Shown in pieces: positions 10,113 through 20,329 of a DNA stretch of 21,643 bases. The stretch is taken from assembly GCA_002633005.1 (NCBI GenBank), contig NMRA01001408.1, forward strand, positions 1 through 21,643, read 5' to 3'. Positions within the stretch are counted from its first letter, which is position 1. Every line of letters starts with the position of its first letter. A program made the position numbers and the translations under genes. The stretch is from Phoronis australis (taxonomy: Eukaryota > Phoronida > Phoronidae). Under the pieces are notes generated by a model. It saw only the letters and a list, made by a program, of their open reading frames with translations. It had not been told where the DNA came from and did not search any database.

Positions 10113-10734
10113 AACGTGAGCCAATACACAAGGCGGCGCAGCACTGAAAAATGTGGGGCTATAGCCCCCCCCTCCCCCAGCTCCCTGTGGTGCGCCGCCC
10201 ATGATACAGGCCTGACAGTCACGTACATTGATGGGCAGAGCGTGAAGCAATACAGGCCTGACAGTCTAGAAGTCATTTTAATCTGATTAAGGAACAAGAT
10301 AGATTGGTAAGCCCAACAATAGATGTTTTAAAATTATGACTTAAATCGTTGGAACGATGGGCCAATAATTCTCTGTAACATTAGTCATTCCTAAAAATTT
10401 TGGAACACAATGAGTTTTATACACAGTTTGCTAAATCGACAGACGTGACGCTATTTGGCCTGCGTTTGAGGTTCACTTTGTGTGAGCGAGGACATGGTTT
10501 AGCTCTGTAATGAGTTTATCTCTCACTTGGGAGGGCTTACTGAGTCTGTCAGCAAATGAACACTTACTATCCTGGTGAAATAGTCCTTTTGACAACATGG
10601 AATCATGATCTGTAATCGCTACAAACATTTTTCTTCACAATCGCATTTGCTGTTCTGAAGCAACCTTATTACATTCTTACCGTTTGTTTGAATTGAAATT
10701 GGCTACAGTGAAACGTCTGGAGTTCCCTGTTAAC
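10113..10734. repeat. 620-bp direct duplication, left copy
   Basis: From AACGTGAGCC to CCCTGTTAAC this segment is repeated at 10736-11352, with only a handful of substitutions and small indels (for example the C-run length, GTAAGCCCAACAA versus ATAAGCCCAGCAA, and GACATGG versus GAGATGG). It includes the last minisatellite units and the 75-bp element. The copies abut a single N, so this is most simply one locus assembled twice. Confidence 0.85.
10129..10203. mobile_element. Short MITE-like element with ATACA target duplication
   Basis: The 75-bp insertion inside a minisatellite unit is flanked by ATACA (10124-10128 and 10204-10208), present once in empty units (CAATACAGGCC). The termini are inverted: left CAAGGCGGCGCAGCAC, right (reverse complement) CATGGGCGGCGCACCAC. 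The centre is a C-rich run around CTATAGCCCC. It is too short to code. The empty neighbouring units make this a clean insertion event. Confidence 0.72.
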
Positions 10735-10735
10735 N
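10735..10735. other. Single-N assembly gap between duplicate copies
   Basis: The n falls exactly between the end of the left copy (GTTAAC) and the start of the right copy (AACGTGAGCC). That is the pattern expected when two haplotype contigs are scaffolded end to end. Confidence 0.8.
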
Positions 10736-11352
10736 AACGTGAGCCAATACACAAGGGCGGCGCAGCACTGAAAAATGTGGGGGCTATAGCCCCCCAGCTC
10801 CCTGTGGTGCGCCGCCCATGATACAGGCCTGACAGTCACGTACATTGATGGGCAGAGCGTGAAGCAATACAGGCCTGACAGCCTAGAAGTCATTTTAATC
10901 TGATTAAGGAACAAGATAGATTGATAAGCCCAGCAATAGATGTTTTAAAATTATGACTTAAATCGTTGGAACGATGGACCAATAATTCTCTGTAACATTA
11001 GTCATTCCTGAAAAGTTTGCAACACACATGAGTTTTATACACAGTTTGCTAAATCGACAGACGTGACGCTATTTGGCCTGCGTTTGAGGTTCACTTTGTG
11101 TGAGCGAGGAGATGGTTTAGCTCTGTAATGAGTTTATCTCTCACTTGGGAGGGCTTACTGAGTCTGTCAGCAAATGAACACTTACTATCCTGGTGAAATA
11201 GTCCTTTTGACAACATGGAATCATGATCTGTAATCGCTACAAACATTTTTCTTCACAATCGCATTTGCTGTTCTGAAGCAACCTTATTACATTCTTACCG
11301 TTTGTTTGAATTGAAATTGGCTACAGTGAAACGTCTGGAGTTCCCTGTTAAC
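10736..11352. repeat. 620-bp direct duplication, right copy
   Basis: This is the second copy of 10113-10734, after which the unique sequence CCGCTTTGTTTGAAAC continues to the exon. It contains an intact 46-bp unit at 10830-10875 and its own copy of the small element. Confidence 0.85.
10752..10820. mobile_element. Second copy of the short MITE-like element
   Basis: This 69-bp version of the element at 10129-10203 has the same ATACA flanks (10747-10751 and 10821-10825). It has one more G in the left arm (CAAGGGCGGCGCAGCAC) and a shorter C-run. It is part of the 620-bp duplication, not an independent insertion. Confidence 0.7.
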
Positions 11353-11540
11353 CCGCTTTGTTTGAAACAACAAAAAATTGTCAGTTTTTGGCAAGCTTTG
11401 AAATGAGCAACTCTGGTTTTTGAGTGAAACAACAAGGTAAGTAGCCCAACGAATCACAAAAGGCAGCGCAACATAATTGCACGTTAAATACATCAAAAAT
11501 TATATGATTGGAAAATGCTTCTTCCAACTCAACAGAAATG

Positions 11541-11557
11541 TTCTCCCCTGCTTTTAG
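11541..11557 (+). other. Splice acceptor of the 8.3-kb exon
   Basis: The pyrimidine-rich run TTCTCCCCTGCTTTTAG ends at 11557. The TAG itself is an in-frame stop for the downstream frame, so the frame cannot extend further left without splicing. The next codons CTT GTG ACA contain no ATG, and the first in-frame ATG (about 11666) would remove the first membrane helix. Confidence 0.75.
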
Positions 11558-14500
11558 CTTGTGACAGACCATCGAGATTCAGCCTTGAACATCACACTCT
11601 TATATGGATCAAGTGGCGTCCACTTCCTGTGTGGTACACTCTGCCTAATTTTCGGCGTCCTTACAATGCAACGGCAAGGAACTAGCAGGGACTTTTGGCT
11701 TGGACTATTCGCTGGAATCGTTTCAGGGAGTATATTTATCACGACAGGGTGTTCTGCGTGCTTTGCCATAAAGAAAGGGTCGCACATCGTCAACATTGAA
11801 TTCACAGCGCTGTCACTTGTTAGTTTGGTAGTTTGCACAATACAAATTATGCTGTCCGCTAAAGCAATTTTTCCCAAGTTGCGTAATACTGTACTATATA
11901 ATTTCGAATCCGTAATCTTGGTGTTCTCTCTCCTGGAACTACTCAACTGTACTTCAACAACCGCGTACTTCATTGCGTTATTTTGTGGTTACAAGTTCTC
12001 GTCGTTGCAAACGTTTTTCAATAACACGTGCGCAATGTGTTTTCGCGGGGAATCCTTGCGGAAGAAACCATGCTCAACATTAAAAATACCAAATGACATC
12101 CAAGAGAGTGTGTTGGACGATGGGGTACAGCACGGCAATGTAACAGATGAACATTTTGCAGCGTTTCCGTCATGCAAAACATACACCGAAGACAGCAGTT
12201 TGAGACCGAGTTCTCGTGGGATTGCAAATGCCAGTGCGGTAGAACTTGGTTTATCGGGAATACTGGGTACAGAAGACGATGCAGCCGCAGAGACTACACA
12301 GCCCGCTGTTCGTGTTAATCACACCACGCTATTTGTGTCTTCGTTTTCTCATTTCATAGCCGGCGTTGTTTGTATCGCCTTAGGCGCGACAGTTATGCGA
12401 GAGCAAGGATCCACCAACCACTCATGGCTCGGACTTTGGTGTTGCCTGTTTTGTGGGTGTGTCTTCATTGCAACGGGCTCTACTGCATTGTATGTAACTC
12501 GGCGAAAGACACTATCTATTTTTGTTGAGCTTGCGTTACTGTCTGGCGCAGGGGCTGTTGGTTGTATTGTGCAGGTCGCACTTTGTGGTGTTGCTATAAA
12601 CACAACTTGGGGAAGTCAATCACTGTACCCGGTAGAGTCCTCTATCGTTGCTATTTCGGCATTGCAGTTCTTAAATTGTTTTGGCTTGTTGTCTTACCTG
12701 GTTGCATCGTTCAGTAATTTCAAGAAATCTTTGCATGCAAAAACAAAAGTAGAAGAGGGTAGGCCTATCACGCCTGACATAAAAACTATAAACGCACATG
12801 ATTATGCCGAAATCGAGTACGGTGGCAGTACAGGCAACAAAGAATCGTGGGGACACACGGAGTGCGGAGACAATGACCAAGTTACTGACGAAAGAACAGG
12901 TGACGATTGCGTTACCAAGACCCAAATGATCCATTACAATAGCAATAATAATAACAATAACAATAATAATAATAATAATAATAATAATGATGATGATGAT
13001 GATAATTTAAAAACTAATCATGACGAGGAAGAGAGAAGTGGTTTAACGGACACGAACTTGTCGTACGGTAGTTTTAAACAGCATGCTTGTGACGACCGCG
13101 GCACTGCGGAGGTTAGTCGGGCCGAAGCCACCAACCATCTCTCACGCAGTTTACTTGTTTCATCGGAGGTTGGACGTCTGTATCAGGAACCCGACGAGAT
13201 CAACAGATGGTTGAGAGAAGTTAAAACGTGTCCGATGAGCGAGCACATCAGAAACAATGAGAAGGTCGGTAAAGAGTTATCATCGATAGATTTGATGACA
13301 TATTCTTCCGCGCAATCCGGTCATAACGTATATAAAAGCCTACTTTGCTCCCCATACTCGTTGTCTACCCGGAATAGTTATCTCATTTATGCTACTGAAT
13401 ATAAACCTTTATCCAACGAAGCCCATGCAGATTTTTCCCACAAAGTGAATGGTAACATTACACCCTGCAATCAGGTGCGTCTAAAGACCAAGAGGGCCAC
13501 TGCAACAAAAATTGTAACTAATTTCTTCGCAAGACTTCAGCAATTATTTCAATACTTGTTGTGCGCCACCGAGTACAGTAGAGACGTAACCAGTGATTCT
13601 GTAAAACCTAAGAAATCGATCCGACACAGAGCCGCTGAATTGACAAAATCCGCACTGAAAAATGTGCACAGTTTCGTTGAAACCAAGCGACGCTGCCATA
13701 GCACAGGAGACTTGAAAAACACAGAAGAAAAAGATCATGGAATGAGAGCAACGTCCGTGCGCCTGATACAACCAATACTCTGCCAATCCATCAATTTTAT
13801 GCTTCACGGAAGATGGCGGTTGTCTTCACTTTCAAGTGGAATTCTGTCAGGCGATCAATTTGAAAAAGCTTTGAAAGGCAAGCTTATTGCACCCGTATTG
13901 CCATGTGGAACAGGAAACCCAAACTATAATAATACCGACGCCGACAGTGTTACAAAGAAGTCGTTGGGTGGACGATTTATAAAGTTTGAGCGCTCCAAAT
14001 TCGAAACATCGCCAATGGCGACCGCCCTTCGGGAGGGGTGTGGAGACACGAGACCACACCCATTTGGAGTTACACGTGGTGAACTGTTTGATGTACAAAG
14101 AGTGGAGACTGCGCAAGCCAACGTCTCGGCGCTTTTAAATCATTATGTAACACTTTTGTACATCTTGAAACAAATCCAGTCTAGCTTTGGACCTACAGAG
14201 CAACAGCAAGGGAAGCAGGAAGAGTTAGAGGTCAATTTCAACCCATACAACATTACCAATGGGCTGATACCAGCTTCTCTTGAGAATGCTGGTGTTGCGG
14301 ACGGAAGTGAACCACCAGTTTCTTCAAGTAGTAGTATTATCGCAAACGACTCTCAAAGTGAAAGCGAATCCATGGTTACAGAGATGCCACTTTCTTTTAG
14401 CCAATTGGTGAGGGACGGAAACGGCATTCTTTCCGAAGGTGTCGATATCGAGTATTCAACTGAAGCTAGTGAAGATCTAACGGGTGTTTGTGTCAGCTCG

Positions 14501-17500
14501 TCATCAAAAGACAACACATCGCAGTCAACGCTTCCGGAGAGTAGGCCTACGCTTGAACAGGACGTTAGTAGTGTCGCTTTGTCTGCGTCTGAAAACTACG
14601 CCAGAAGAACCAAAACACTTGATAGTAATGGTGTAGTGAACGATATACGTTTAAGCACGAGTACCGTGAAGGACCTAACATATGGAATCGACGATGTCAT
14701 CAAACACCGCTCCGATGCCACGACTTCTAATACTCAAATAAGCGATTTAGCACGGCAGCAGCCGACACCCGGATCTGACAGCACGACCACCATTTGTAGA
14801 AGACAGCTCACCATTGCAACAAATATAGCGCAGTCTGTCAATCTCAGTCAAGACATTGACAATCTGGACAGTGCAATTAAAAATACAAAAACAGACCATA
14901 AAGCAATCCCATCAACTAATACTTTGGGTCTTGAGTTGGATTACAACAAGTCTGTTTGCCACCAGGCATATTTTGGGCACAAAGATGGAGACTTAACAGA
15001 AAGCAAAGCGCCTACAACAAAACCTCCTAACATTATCCTAACAACTGAGTCAAGTGTTGGTAACAACACAAACGATGTTAAAATTCCACGAGCTCAGTCG
15101 CGTCTTGCCCAAGAAAGACCCATTAGTATACGGATTACTTCAAAGTATGATGGTTGGAATAATGGATCGTTGCGAGGCCGTGATTCTACAAATAAATGTA
15201 GTTCGTGTTGTCACAGAAAAGTGGTCAAGCTTAAAACGTTGTCAAGTGCTGGGCGCCAAAACGAAAGATTGTGTGGACCCGAAAACAATGCTAAAGTTTC
15301 TGCACCGTTAAGAAAAGTGCAAATTAGCTTCCATCAGAGCGTGAATTCTTATGAAAGGCGATTCACGAGTGAGATTAGGCTGAATATAAACGCACACGCT
15401 TGTGTGACAGCAAAATCTAGGTCTTACTACAGTGTCCATACTTCGCGTCTGTCTTGCCAATCGAATAAACTTACAGTAGCAGTCAAGCCGGAAGTGATGT
15501 GTAATAATTCATCAACGTCATTAGAAAGCCAGGCTAATAACAACAGCACAACTGATGCTTCAGTCGGCACTTCCTCTCTTAACAACGATACAGAGGATCT
15601 ACGGGGCACCAATGTCCGGTATAAAACATGGCGTTCAGTCTTGAACGTTAAACTATCCCAAAACTCCAGCAATAAAACGCTCTGTTTGACTACCGGTACT
15701 CCAGATGCCATTGCTTACTCACATAAACTGAACGTATTAACCTGTCGATCAATCAGCTCCGGAGCAATGCCACAGGCAATCAATTTCAGCCTTCCGCTGG
15801 ACGAAATTAAGCAACGTCTTACAGCCCCAGACATACAGGCCCGAATAAAACAACAGCATGTTGTTGTTACCAAAACTCCCGATACGTCTTACAAGGATTT
15901 AGTGGATGTAGACTCGGGGTGTATCATGAAGAGAGATGTTGGGCCCGCTTCAAGTAAAACGTGTCAAAGATGCAATAATCCTCCACTCACGAAACCCAAT
16001 TCTGGTGTTGAAAGTCTGTCACTGTCTACCTATCGGAAAGACGCCAAACTTCCCTTGGAGACTCTGTTCCTAAACAGAATAAAAGCTCAACAAATGACTA
16101 GTCACAACAAGAGCCTCGAGCTGACTCGCCCACAATCCAAAAACAGCTTTCGCAAAAAAACGAAATACGAAGAGTTGCAACAAAACGAACTACGCAGCGA
16201 CCTCCACCAAAGCATGTTTGCAACCAACGAAGCCATAAACGCATTTTTCTTGGAGAATAAGAACCACAGTGATCATTCTGTTGACTTGAACCAATTTTTG
16301 AACAAGGTCATACACACATCAGCAAGAGAACTTTACGATGATGAGATTAGTGATATACATACTACAAACGAATACGAGCATTGTTGCGAGGACGCAAGCG
16401 ACATCATTGATGGCCAAAATTCTGTGTCTGTCGACATGTTTCAGCTTTATCAAGAACTAGCGCAACTTTGTGACGACGAAACCGACAGCGTGACCGACGA
16501 AGAACCTAATAAGACAAATAATAACGACTTAACTGACGTAAACTTAACGCGTAATCTAATAGCAGTCCGAAGACATCTTATTAATGAAATAAAGCAATTG
16601 GAATCTAAATCGTTTCCAAAACACTTTGATATTAATTCTTCGATAAGTTTGCCGGAAATGAGCACCTGCGAGCCAGTGTCATTAGATCAGCCCATAGATC
16701 CGGTAAGTGACATGTTAGTTGACCAGTATCGAAGTTTTGATGACAAGTATTACGGTGACGTGAAGGACACCGTATCTATTGGTGGCAGCAGGAGTTGTGA
16801 AACTAGCGCTTTGTTGGCAACTTCACATTCCAGCAACATTCTGATTAAGAGTCATCTTTCGGAACATTGTCTGCATGTCGATACGAGTATCTATAACAAT
16901 GCCGTAGATATGCCAGCCGTAAAGCGGGATCTCCTTGACGAACTGAAACAAATTGACAAAGTCGTTGATGAAAAGCGTGGATTCGTTAAGTCAGCGGACA
17001 GTATGCCAAATTTCAGCTATGCGGAAATGATTCCCTATTCTCAACTTCCAGTAGAGCATGTTAGTGACACAATGTTACAGTCCTATCATTTCTCCACGGA
17101 ACAGTCTCTAGAAGACGTAGTAAGTGTTTACTCAGAAGAAGCCGATGGTGACTTATTGGAACTCGACTCTGAATATTCTAATCCTCATCTTAGCGATAAA
17201 TCGTCTTCAAGTTCGCCAGAAGCACTGGTGGGTGCAATGGGATCAAGAACGCTACAGTCTCCAACTGAACATGTCTCACTGGAGTTAGATCAGATTTCTC
17301 AAAATGTTGACGAACAATTTCCAACAAATCCTTCTTCAACAGGTATTTTTGTATCGCACACGGCGTCGGAAAAGTCTAATATGGTGAGACGAAAACCTTC
17401 TGTAGGATCACTCATAAGTACAAAACACCAGTCTTCAGATTATCCTGCCATAGATTGTCAACCTTGCAGTCACGTTCAGGCATTTGATCACGTGGACGTG

Positions 17501-19113
17501 AACTCAAGTGAGAAGGTCAATGATGACAAAAACACTGAAGATGGTGTGTTTTTACAAGAAGATAAAGAAGATGAACTGAATTCAACTGAGCACGAGTCTC
17601 GTCATAACAAAAGCTTAGACATAAGTGTGCCTGTGTCGAAGCACCTCTATGGAATGGTGTTAGGAGGATCTGAATTAAGAAATAAAGGGGATATTTTGGA
17701 AAACCCCCGGGATAAAACATACGTTGCAGTGTTGGATGCACCTGTGCATACAACTTTGCAAGTATGTGATTTTAAAAAGGCTGAGGTAAAAGGATGTATT
17801 GAAGAAATTCCTAAACCAGAAATGTTTAACCTTGGGACTAATCTTATGCAGGGGTCGTCATATCAAACAGAGCTTGAAAACGCCATTGATCACGTGCAAC
17901 TGTCCATGGGTGTTCAACCAAAGCCGAAGGCATCTTTTACGACATCTGTTGGACAAAAATCAGACTGTGAATCAAAATGCAGTCCGATTCACATAAGAGC
18001 AACCCGTGCAAATGTCTTAGATAGCATTGAAAAGCACTGCATGAAGGAAGAAGTTTTCCCGGAAAGGAAGAAACGAAGTCCAATTAAACATCCAAAATTT
18101 GTCGCTTCAGTTACCCAGTCTTCCAAAATTAATACGAGGGTTTCAAGTGAGCAACTGCATATTTGTGGTGAAAAAATTTATCCTCGAAAGCGACACAAAG
18201 AAAATGCAAAGAAGAAGCTCAACAACGAAAAACCATTTCTCGAGATGCTTCTGAGTGAAGACGAACAAATTTCTGATCCCGTTGAGGCGTCGAGTAATAT
18301 TACTTTAGGATCAGCTACTGATTGGGCTATACACCAAGTCTCTAAAGCTCAAACATTTTCAAACAACAAAAGTCCGCATACTGTTGGGTCCTTCAAAATC
18401 AAACCAACTCAAGTTGCACACAGTGATTCTGCACATCCGACGACCAGCAGACAAATGGATGATGCAAGAAAGGGGAATGTCCCGAGGAGTGAATCATATA
18501 AAAAACAGGCTCGAAACTCTTCAACATCAACTCAAATGAAATGTGGGAATGAAGGTGCGAACAATAGTCCTCCTGTGAAGCAGAAAGCGACGGTGTACTT
18601 TAGAAGAGTTCCGGCGACAGGTGCCCCTCGTGGTTTATCGAAAGCTAGTCGAGCTGTCAAGCAAATTCCGCCATATATTGAGACTCGCGTGGTCCATAGT
18701 CCTTTGAAAACAACCAAGACCAGTGACCACGTAGAGTCGAAAGTACACCCTCTTCGGCGTGTGGCACAGAGACGTCTGGGTCTTCATGACGCACTCCGTG
18801 GAACGAAGGTTAAGAGGAGTGCGAAGCAACTGACACAATTAACCAACAGTACGAAGGGCACCTCTTCTAACACCACAGAGAAACTGAGATCATCGTTTGA
18901 CAAACTACGCGGACTGCAATCTGCCAAGAATTCGTCCAGAGGTAAGAAAAACACTGAAGTCAATTCGACAAATATTCATCCGATAAGAAGAAAAGTAACT
19001 AACGAGCAATTAGTTGCTGAAGCTTTTGTGCATTTGGTTGAGCAAATATGGTCTGGCAGTAGTACACCAAGTACGTTTGAGCTTCAACAACAACAGCAAC
19101 ACCAACAGCTGTC

Positions 19114-19153
<40 letters not shown>

Positions 19154-19822
19154 CAAGAACAACAAACGCTACAACGACAACGCCAACAACAGAATTCAAA
19201 GACCCGAGAGAATGGCTGTCTTATTGAGATGGATTCAAAAGCTAAAGAGTCGAATGATTGTTCCTATCAGGCGAACCAGCATCCTAAAGACCAAAGAGTT
19301 ATTCCAGGGAATTCTTCGTCTTTGCACCCATTTGTGGATCACAGATATCCAATTAATGTAGCCCAACCATCACATTTGGCAAAAGGTCTTGATTCCAGCA
19401 CAATCACTGAGTCGTTGCGTGCTGGACTGACACCTCTTGGCAACAAGCTTTTCACAGTGGCATCGACGACACACTCTGGAAGTATCTTTAAACAGGCAAG
19501 TTCTTGGTTATTCGGAGAAAAAAACGAAACCTCTAAATCCTCTGTCAGTACACCAGCAAAGAACAATTACTCTCTTGAAGTTGGTTCCCCACCCTCAGGC
19601 AGTCAAATGAGACCACCTCATCAGCCAAAAGTGTCGTCTGTGTCCGTTAGCGGGCTTGTCAGTGATTGGCTGTTTGGACGAAAAACGCAACAGCAAGCAA
19701 CGTGGCTTCCGGCATACTTTCAGGGAACAGTTGGCGGAAATGTACCCATCGCCCACTCGTCTGATTTAATTAAAGAAGAAAATCAGCTCATTGTTTTCAG
19801 ACCCCCGGCAGTCAACAGGTAG
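11558..19822 (+). CDS. Giant exon: tandem four-pass membrane domains plus long disordered tail
   Basis: The exon encodes 2,754 residues to TAG at 19820-19822; with the proposed first exon the protein is about 2,781. Counting from the Val codon at 11561, four hydrophobic helices lie near residues 12-36, 45-70, 78-102 and 115-142, and four more near 255-385. The two units align: HFLCGTLCLIFG with HFIAGVVCIALG, WLGL in both, FITTG with FIATG, and ESVILVFSLLELLNC with ESSIVAISALQFLNC. Topology and the W-G pattern recall CD20/MS4A-like and ENTREP (FAM189) proteins, but assignment needs a profile search. The remaining ~2,350 residues are Ser/Thr/Asn/Gln-rich and probably disordered and cytosolic. 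They include poly-Asn/Asp, poly-Gln, a duplicated VxRxLxxEaKQ block and two WLFG motifs near the C-terminus. Eight kilobases without an intron is unusual. The function is unknown. Confidence 0.82.
11561..12744 (+). other. Duplicated four-helix membrane domains
   Basis: Unit 1 (about 11590-11990) and unit 2 (about 12310-12730) share the order H F x x G, Q(R/E)QG, WLGL, G-x-x-FI-x-TG, and Y-x-x-ES-x-I with LNC before the last helix. They are joined by a ~105-residue hydrophilic linker. Even numbers of helices put the N-terminus, linker and tail on the same side, most likely the cytosol. This is inferred from hydrophobicity read by eye. Confidence 0.75.
12944..13003 (+). repeat. AAT/AAC and GAT trinucleotide tract (poly-Asn then poly-Asp)
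   Basis: About 15 Asn codons (mixed AAT and AAC) are followed by five GAT codons, all in the reading frame just after the second membrane unit. The run length is likely variable between individuals. Because the unit is three bases, changes keep the frame. Confidence 0.9.
16565..17134 (+). repeat. Intragenic protein repeat, two copies
   Basis: Copy 1 (16565-16782) opens VRRHLINEIKQLESK and copy 2 (16919-17134) opens VKRDLLDELKQIDKV. Both are followed after a short spacer by a Pro/Ser segment, then PVSDMLVDQYRSF in copy 1 versus HVSDTMLQSYHFS in copy 2, and then a DV..VS ending. The similarity is visible only in protein, so the duplication is old and held by selection. A weaker third echo (ELDQISQNVDEQF) lies near 17284. 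The helix-like start suggests a short binding module in an otherwise disordered tail. Confidence 0.6.
19085..19192 (+). repeat. CAG/CAA tract (poly-Gln)
   Basis: The region is Gln-rich, with a pure CAG run of about 10 repeats (19115-19144) followed by CAA codons, giving 14 consecutive Gln, flanked by further Gln/Arg/His. It is in frame within the tail of the giant protein. The opposite-strand poly-Ala/Val frame here is a shadow. Confidence 0.92.
19505..19678 (+). other. Paired WLFG motifs near the C-terminus
   Basis: SSWLFGEK (19505-19516 for WLFG) and SDWLFGRK (19667-19678) are 54 residues apart in an otherwise polar tail. Each follows a short stretch with Phe or Leu and Ser. Repetition of a four-residue aromatic core next to a charge suggests a short linear binding motif; the partner is unknown. 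Confidence 0.5.
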
Positions 19823-19882
19823 CTAATGCACCATTTTACAATCTGCCTTAAGTGGATGAAACGCAAAATGATTAAGATTAGA

Positions 19883-19888
19883 AATAAA
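19883..19888 (+). terminator. Poly(A) signal AATAAA
   Basis: A canonical hexamer lies 61 bases after the stop codon of the giant exon, followed by T-rich sequence. It gives a short 3' untranslated region and supports this as the last exon. Confidence 0.65.
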
Positions 19889-20160
19889 CACGAGTTAAAC
19901 ATTTGTATTTTAGCGTTAACTTACACTTCAGCATGCACATTTGTCAAGGGCGATGTTATCTACGGAGCATTTTAGAGACAGATTTGTGCAGACATTGAAG
20001 ACGTACTACTACTTATAAAGCATGTCAAACACCAAACGACTGGTTGGTTTTGCGCTTCTGAATTCTCCAATGGGTAGTTACATGGTGTTTTCTTTCAATT
20101 GTGTTTCGAGCTCTTCATTCAGGTATTTTTCAGGCATACTGAACAATAGTTTTACTACAT
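19889..20160. other. Short intergenic stretch
   Basis: This lies between the poly(A) signal and the retroelement remnant. No coding frame or repeat was recognised. The left boundary of the LTR may lie within or just after this interval. Confidence 0.35.
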
Positions 20161-20253
20161 ACTGTTCCGTAGTCGTATGGCTTCTTGTTTAGTATTTTGT
20201 GTTTTTGAATAAACCTGCAGACGGCGCTCAACAATAAAACATGGTGGCAACGG
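20161..20253 (+). mobile_element. LTR 3' end and primer-binding site of a Gypsy-type element
   Basis: Two AATAAA signals (20208-20213 and 20233-20238) precede an ACA end at 20239-20241. TGGTGGCAACGG follows at once, fitting the TGG-starting primer-binding sites placed just after the 5' LTR. The gag start codon is 76 bases further on. The LTR left end is not determined; TGTTCC at 20163 is only a guess. No second LTR was found in the window. Confidence 0.5.
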
Positions 20254-20329
20254 CATAATAAAATTTGCGGCGAAAAATCTGCAAATCGTTTGTGTCAAAC
20301 TGATAAATGGTGGGTGAATACAAGTCGCA

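Larger units (their letters stand above)
9742..10267. repeat. 46-bp minisatellite with two nested insertions
   Basis: Units begin TGACAGTCACGTACATTGAT and end CAATACAGGCC. They start at 9742, 9788, 9834, 10041, 10087, 10213 and (partial) 10259. Full undisturbed units are exactly 46 bp. The third and fifth units are split by the elements at 9879-10034 and 10129-10203. Variation between units is only a few bases. Open frames on the - strand here merely reflect the repetition. Confidence 0.85.
9228..11557 (+). other. Proposed intron filled with repeats
   Basis: The interval runs from GTGAGA at 9228 to the acceptor TTCTCCCCTGCTTTTAG ending at 11557. It contains one inverted-repeat element, a 46-bp minisatellite with two nested elements, and a 620-bp duplication around an N. 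No coding sequence was seen. The true length is probably about 620 bp shorter if the duplication is an assembly artefact. Confidence 0.5.

Noticed and set aside
9742-10267. CRISPR-like array
   Set aside because: The 46-bp units are contiguous with no spacers, and the two interruptions are inverted-repeat insertions; the locus is eukaryotic.
10016-10914. Reverse-strand open frames with repeated ALPINVRDCQAC-type peptides
   Set aside because: They are translations of the minisatellite and its duplicated copy; no start context, domain or splice support.
11561-11563. GTG as the start codon of the giant frame
   Set aside because: GTG initiation is not expected in animals; an acceptor lies immediately upstream and a phase-matched ATG exon exists at 9147.
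18999-19199. Reverse-strand poly-Ala/Val frame
   Set aside because: It is the antisense shadow of the CAG/CAA tract.
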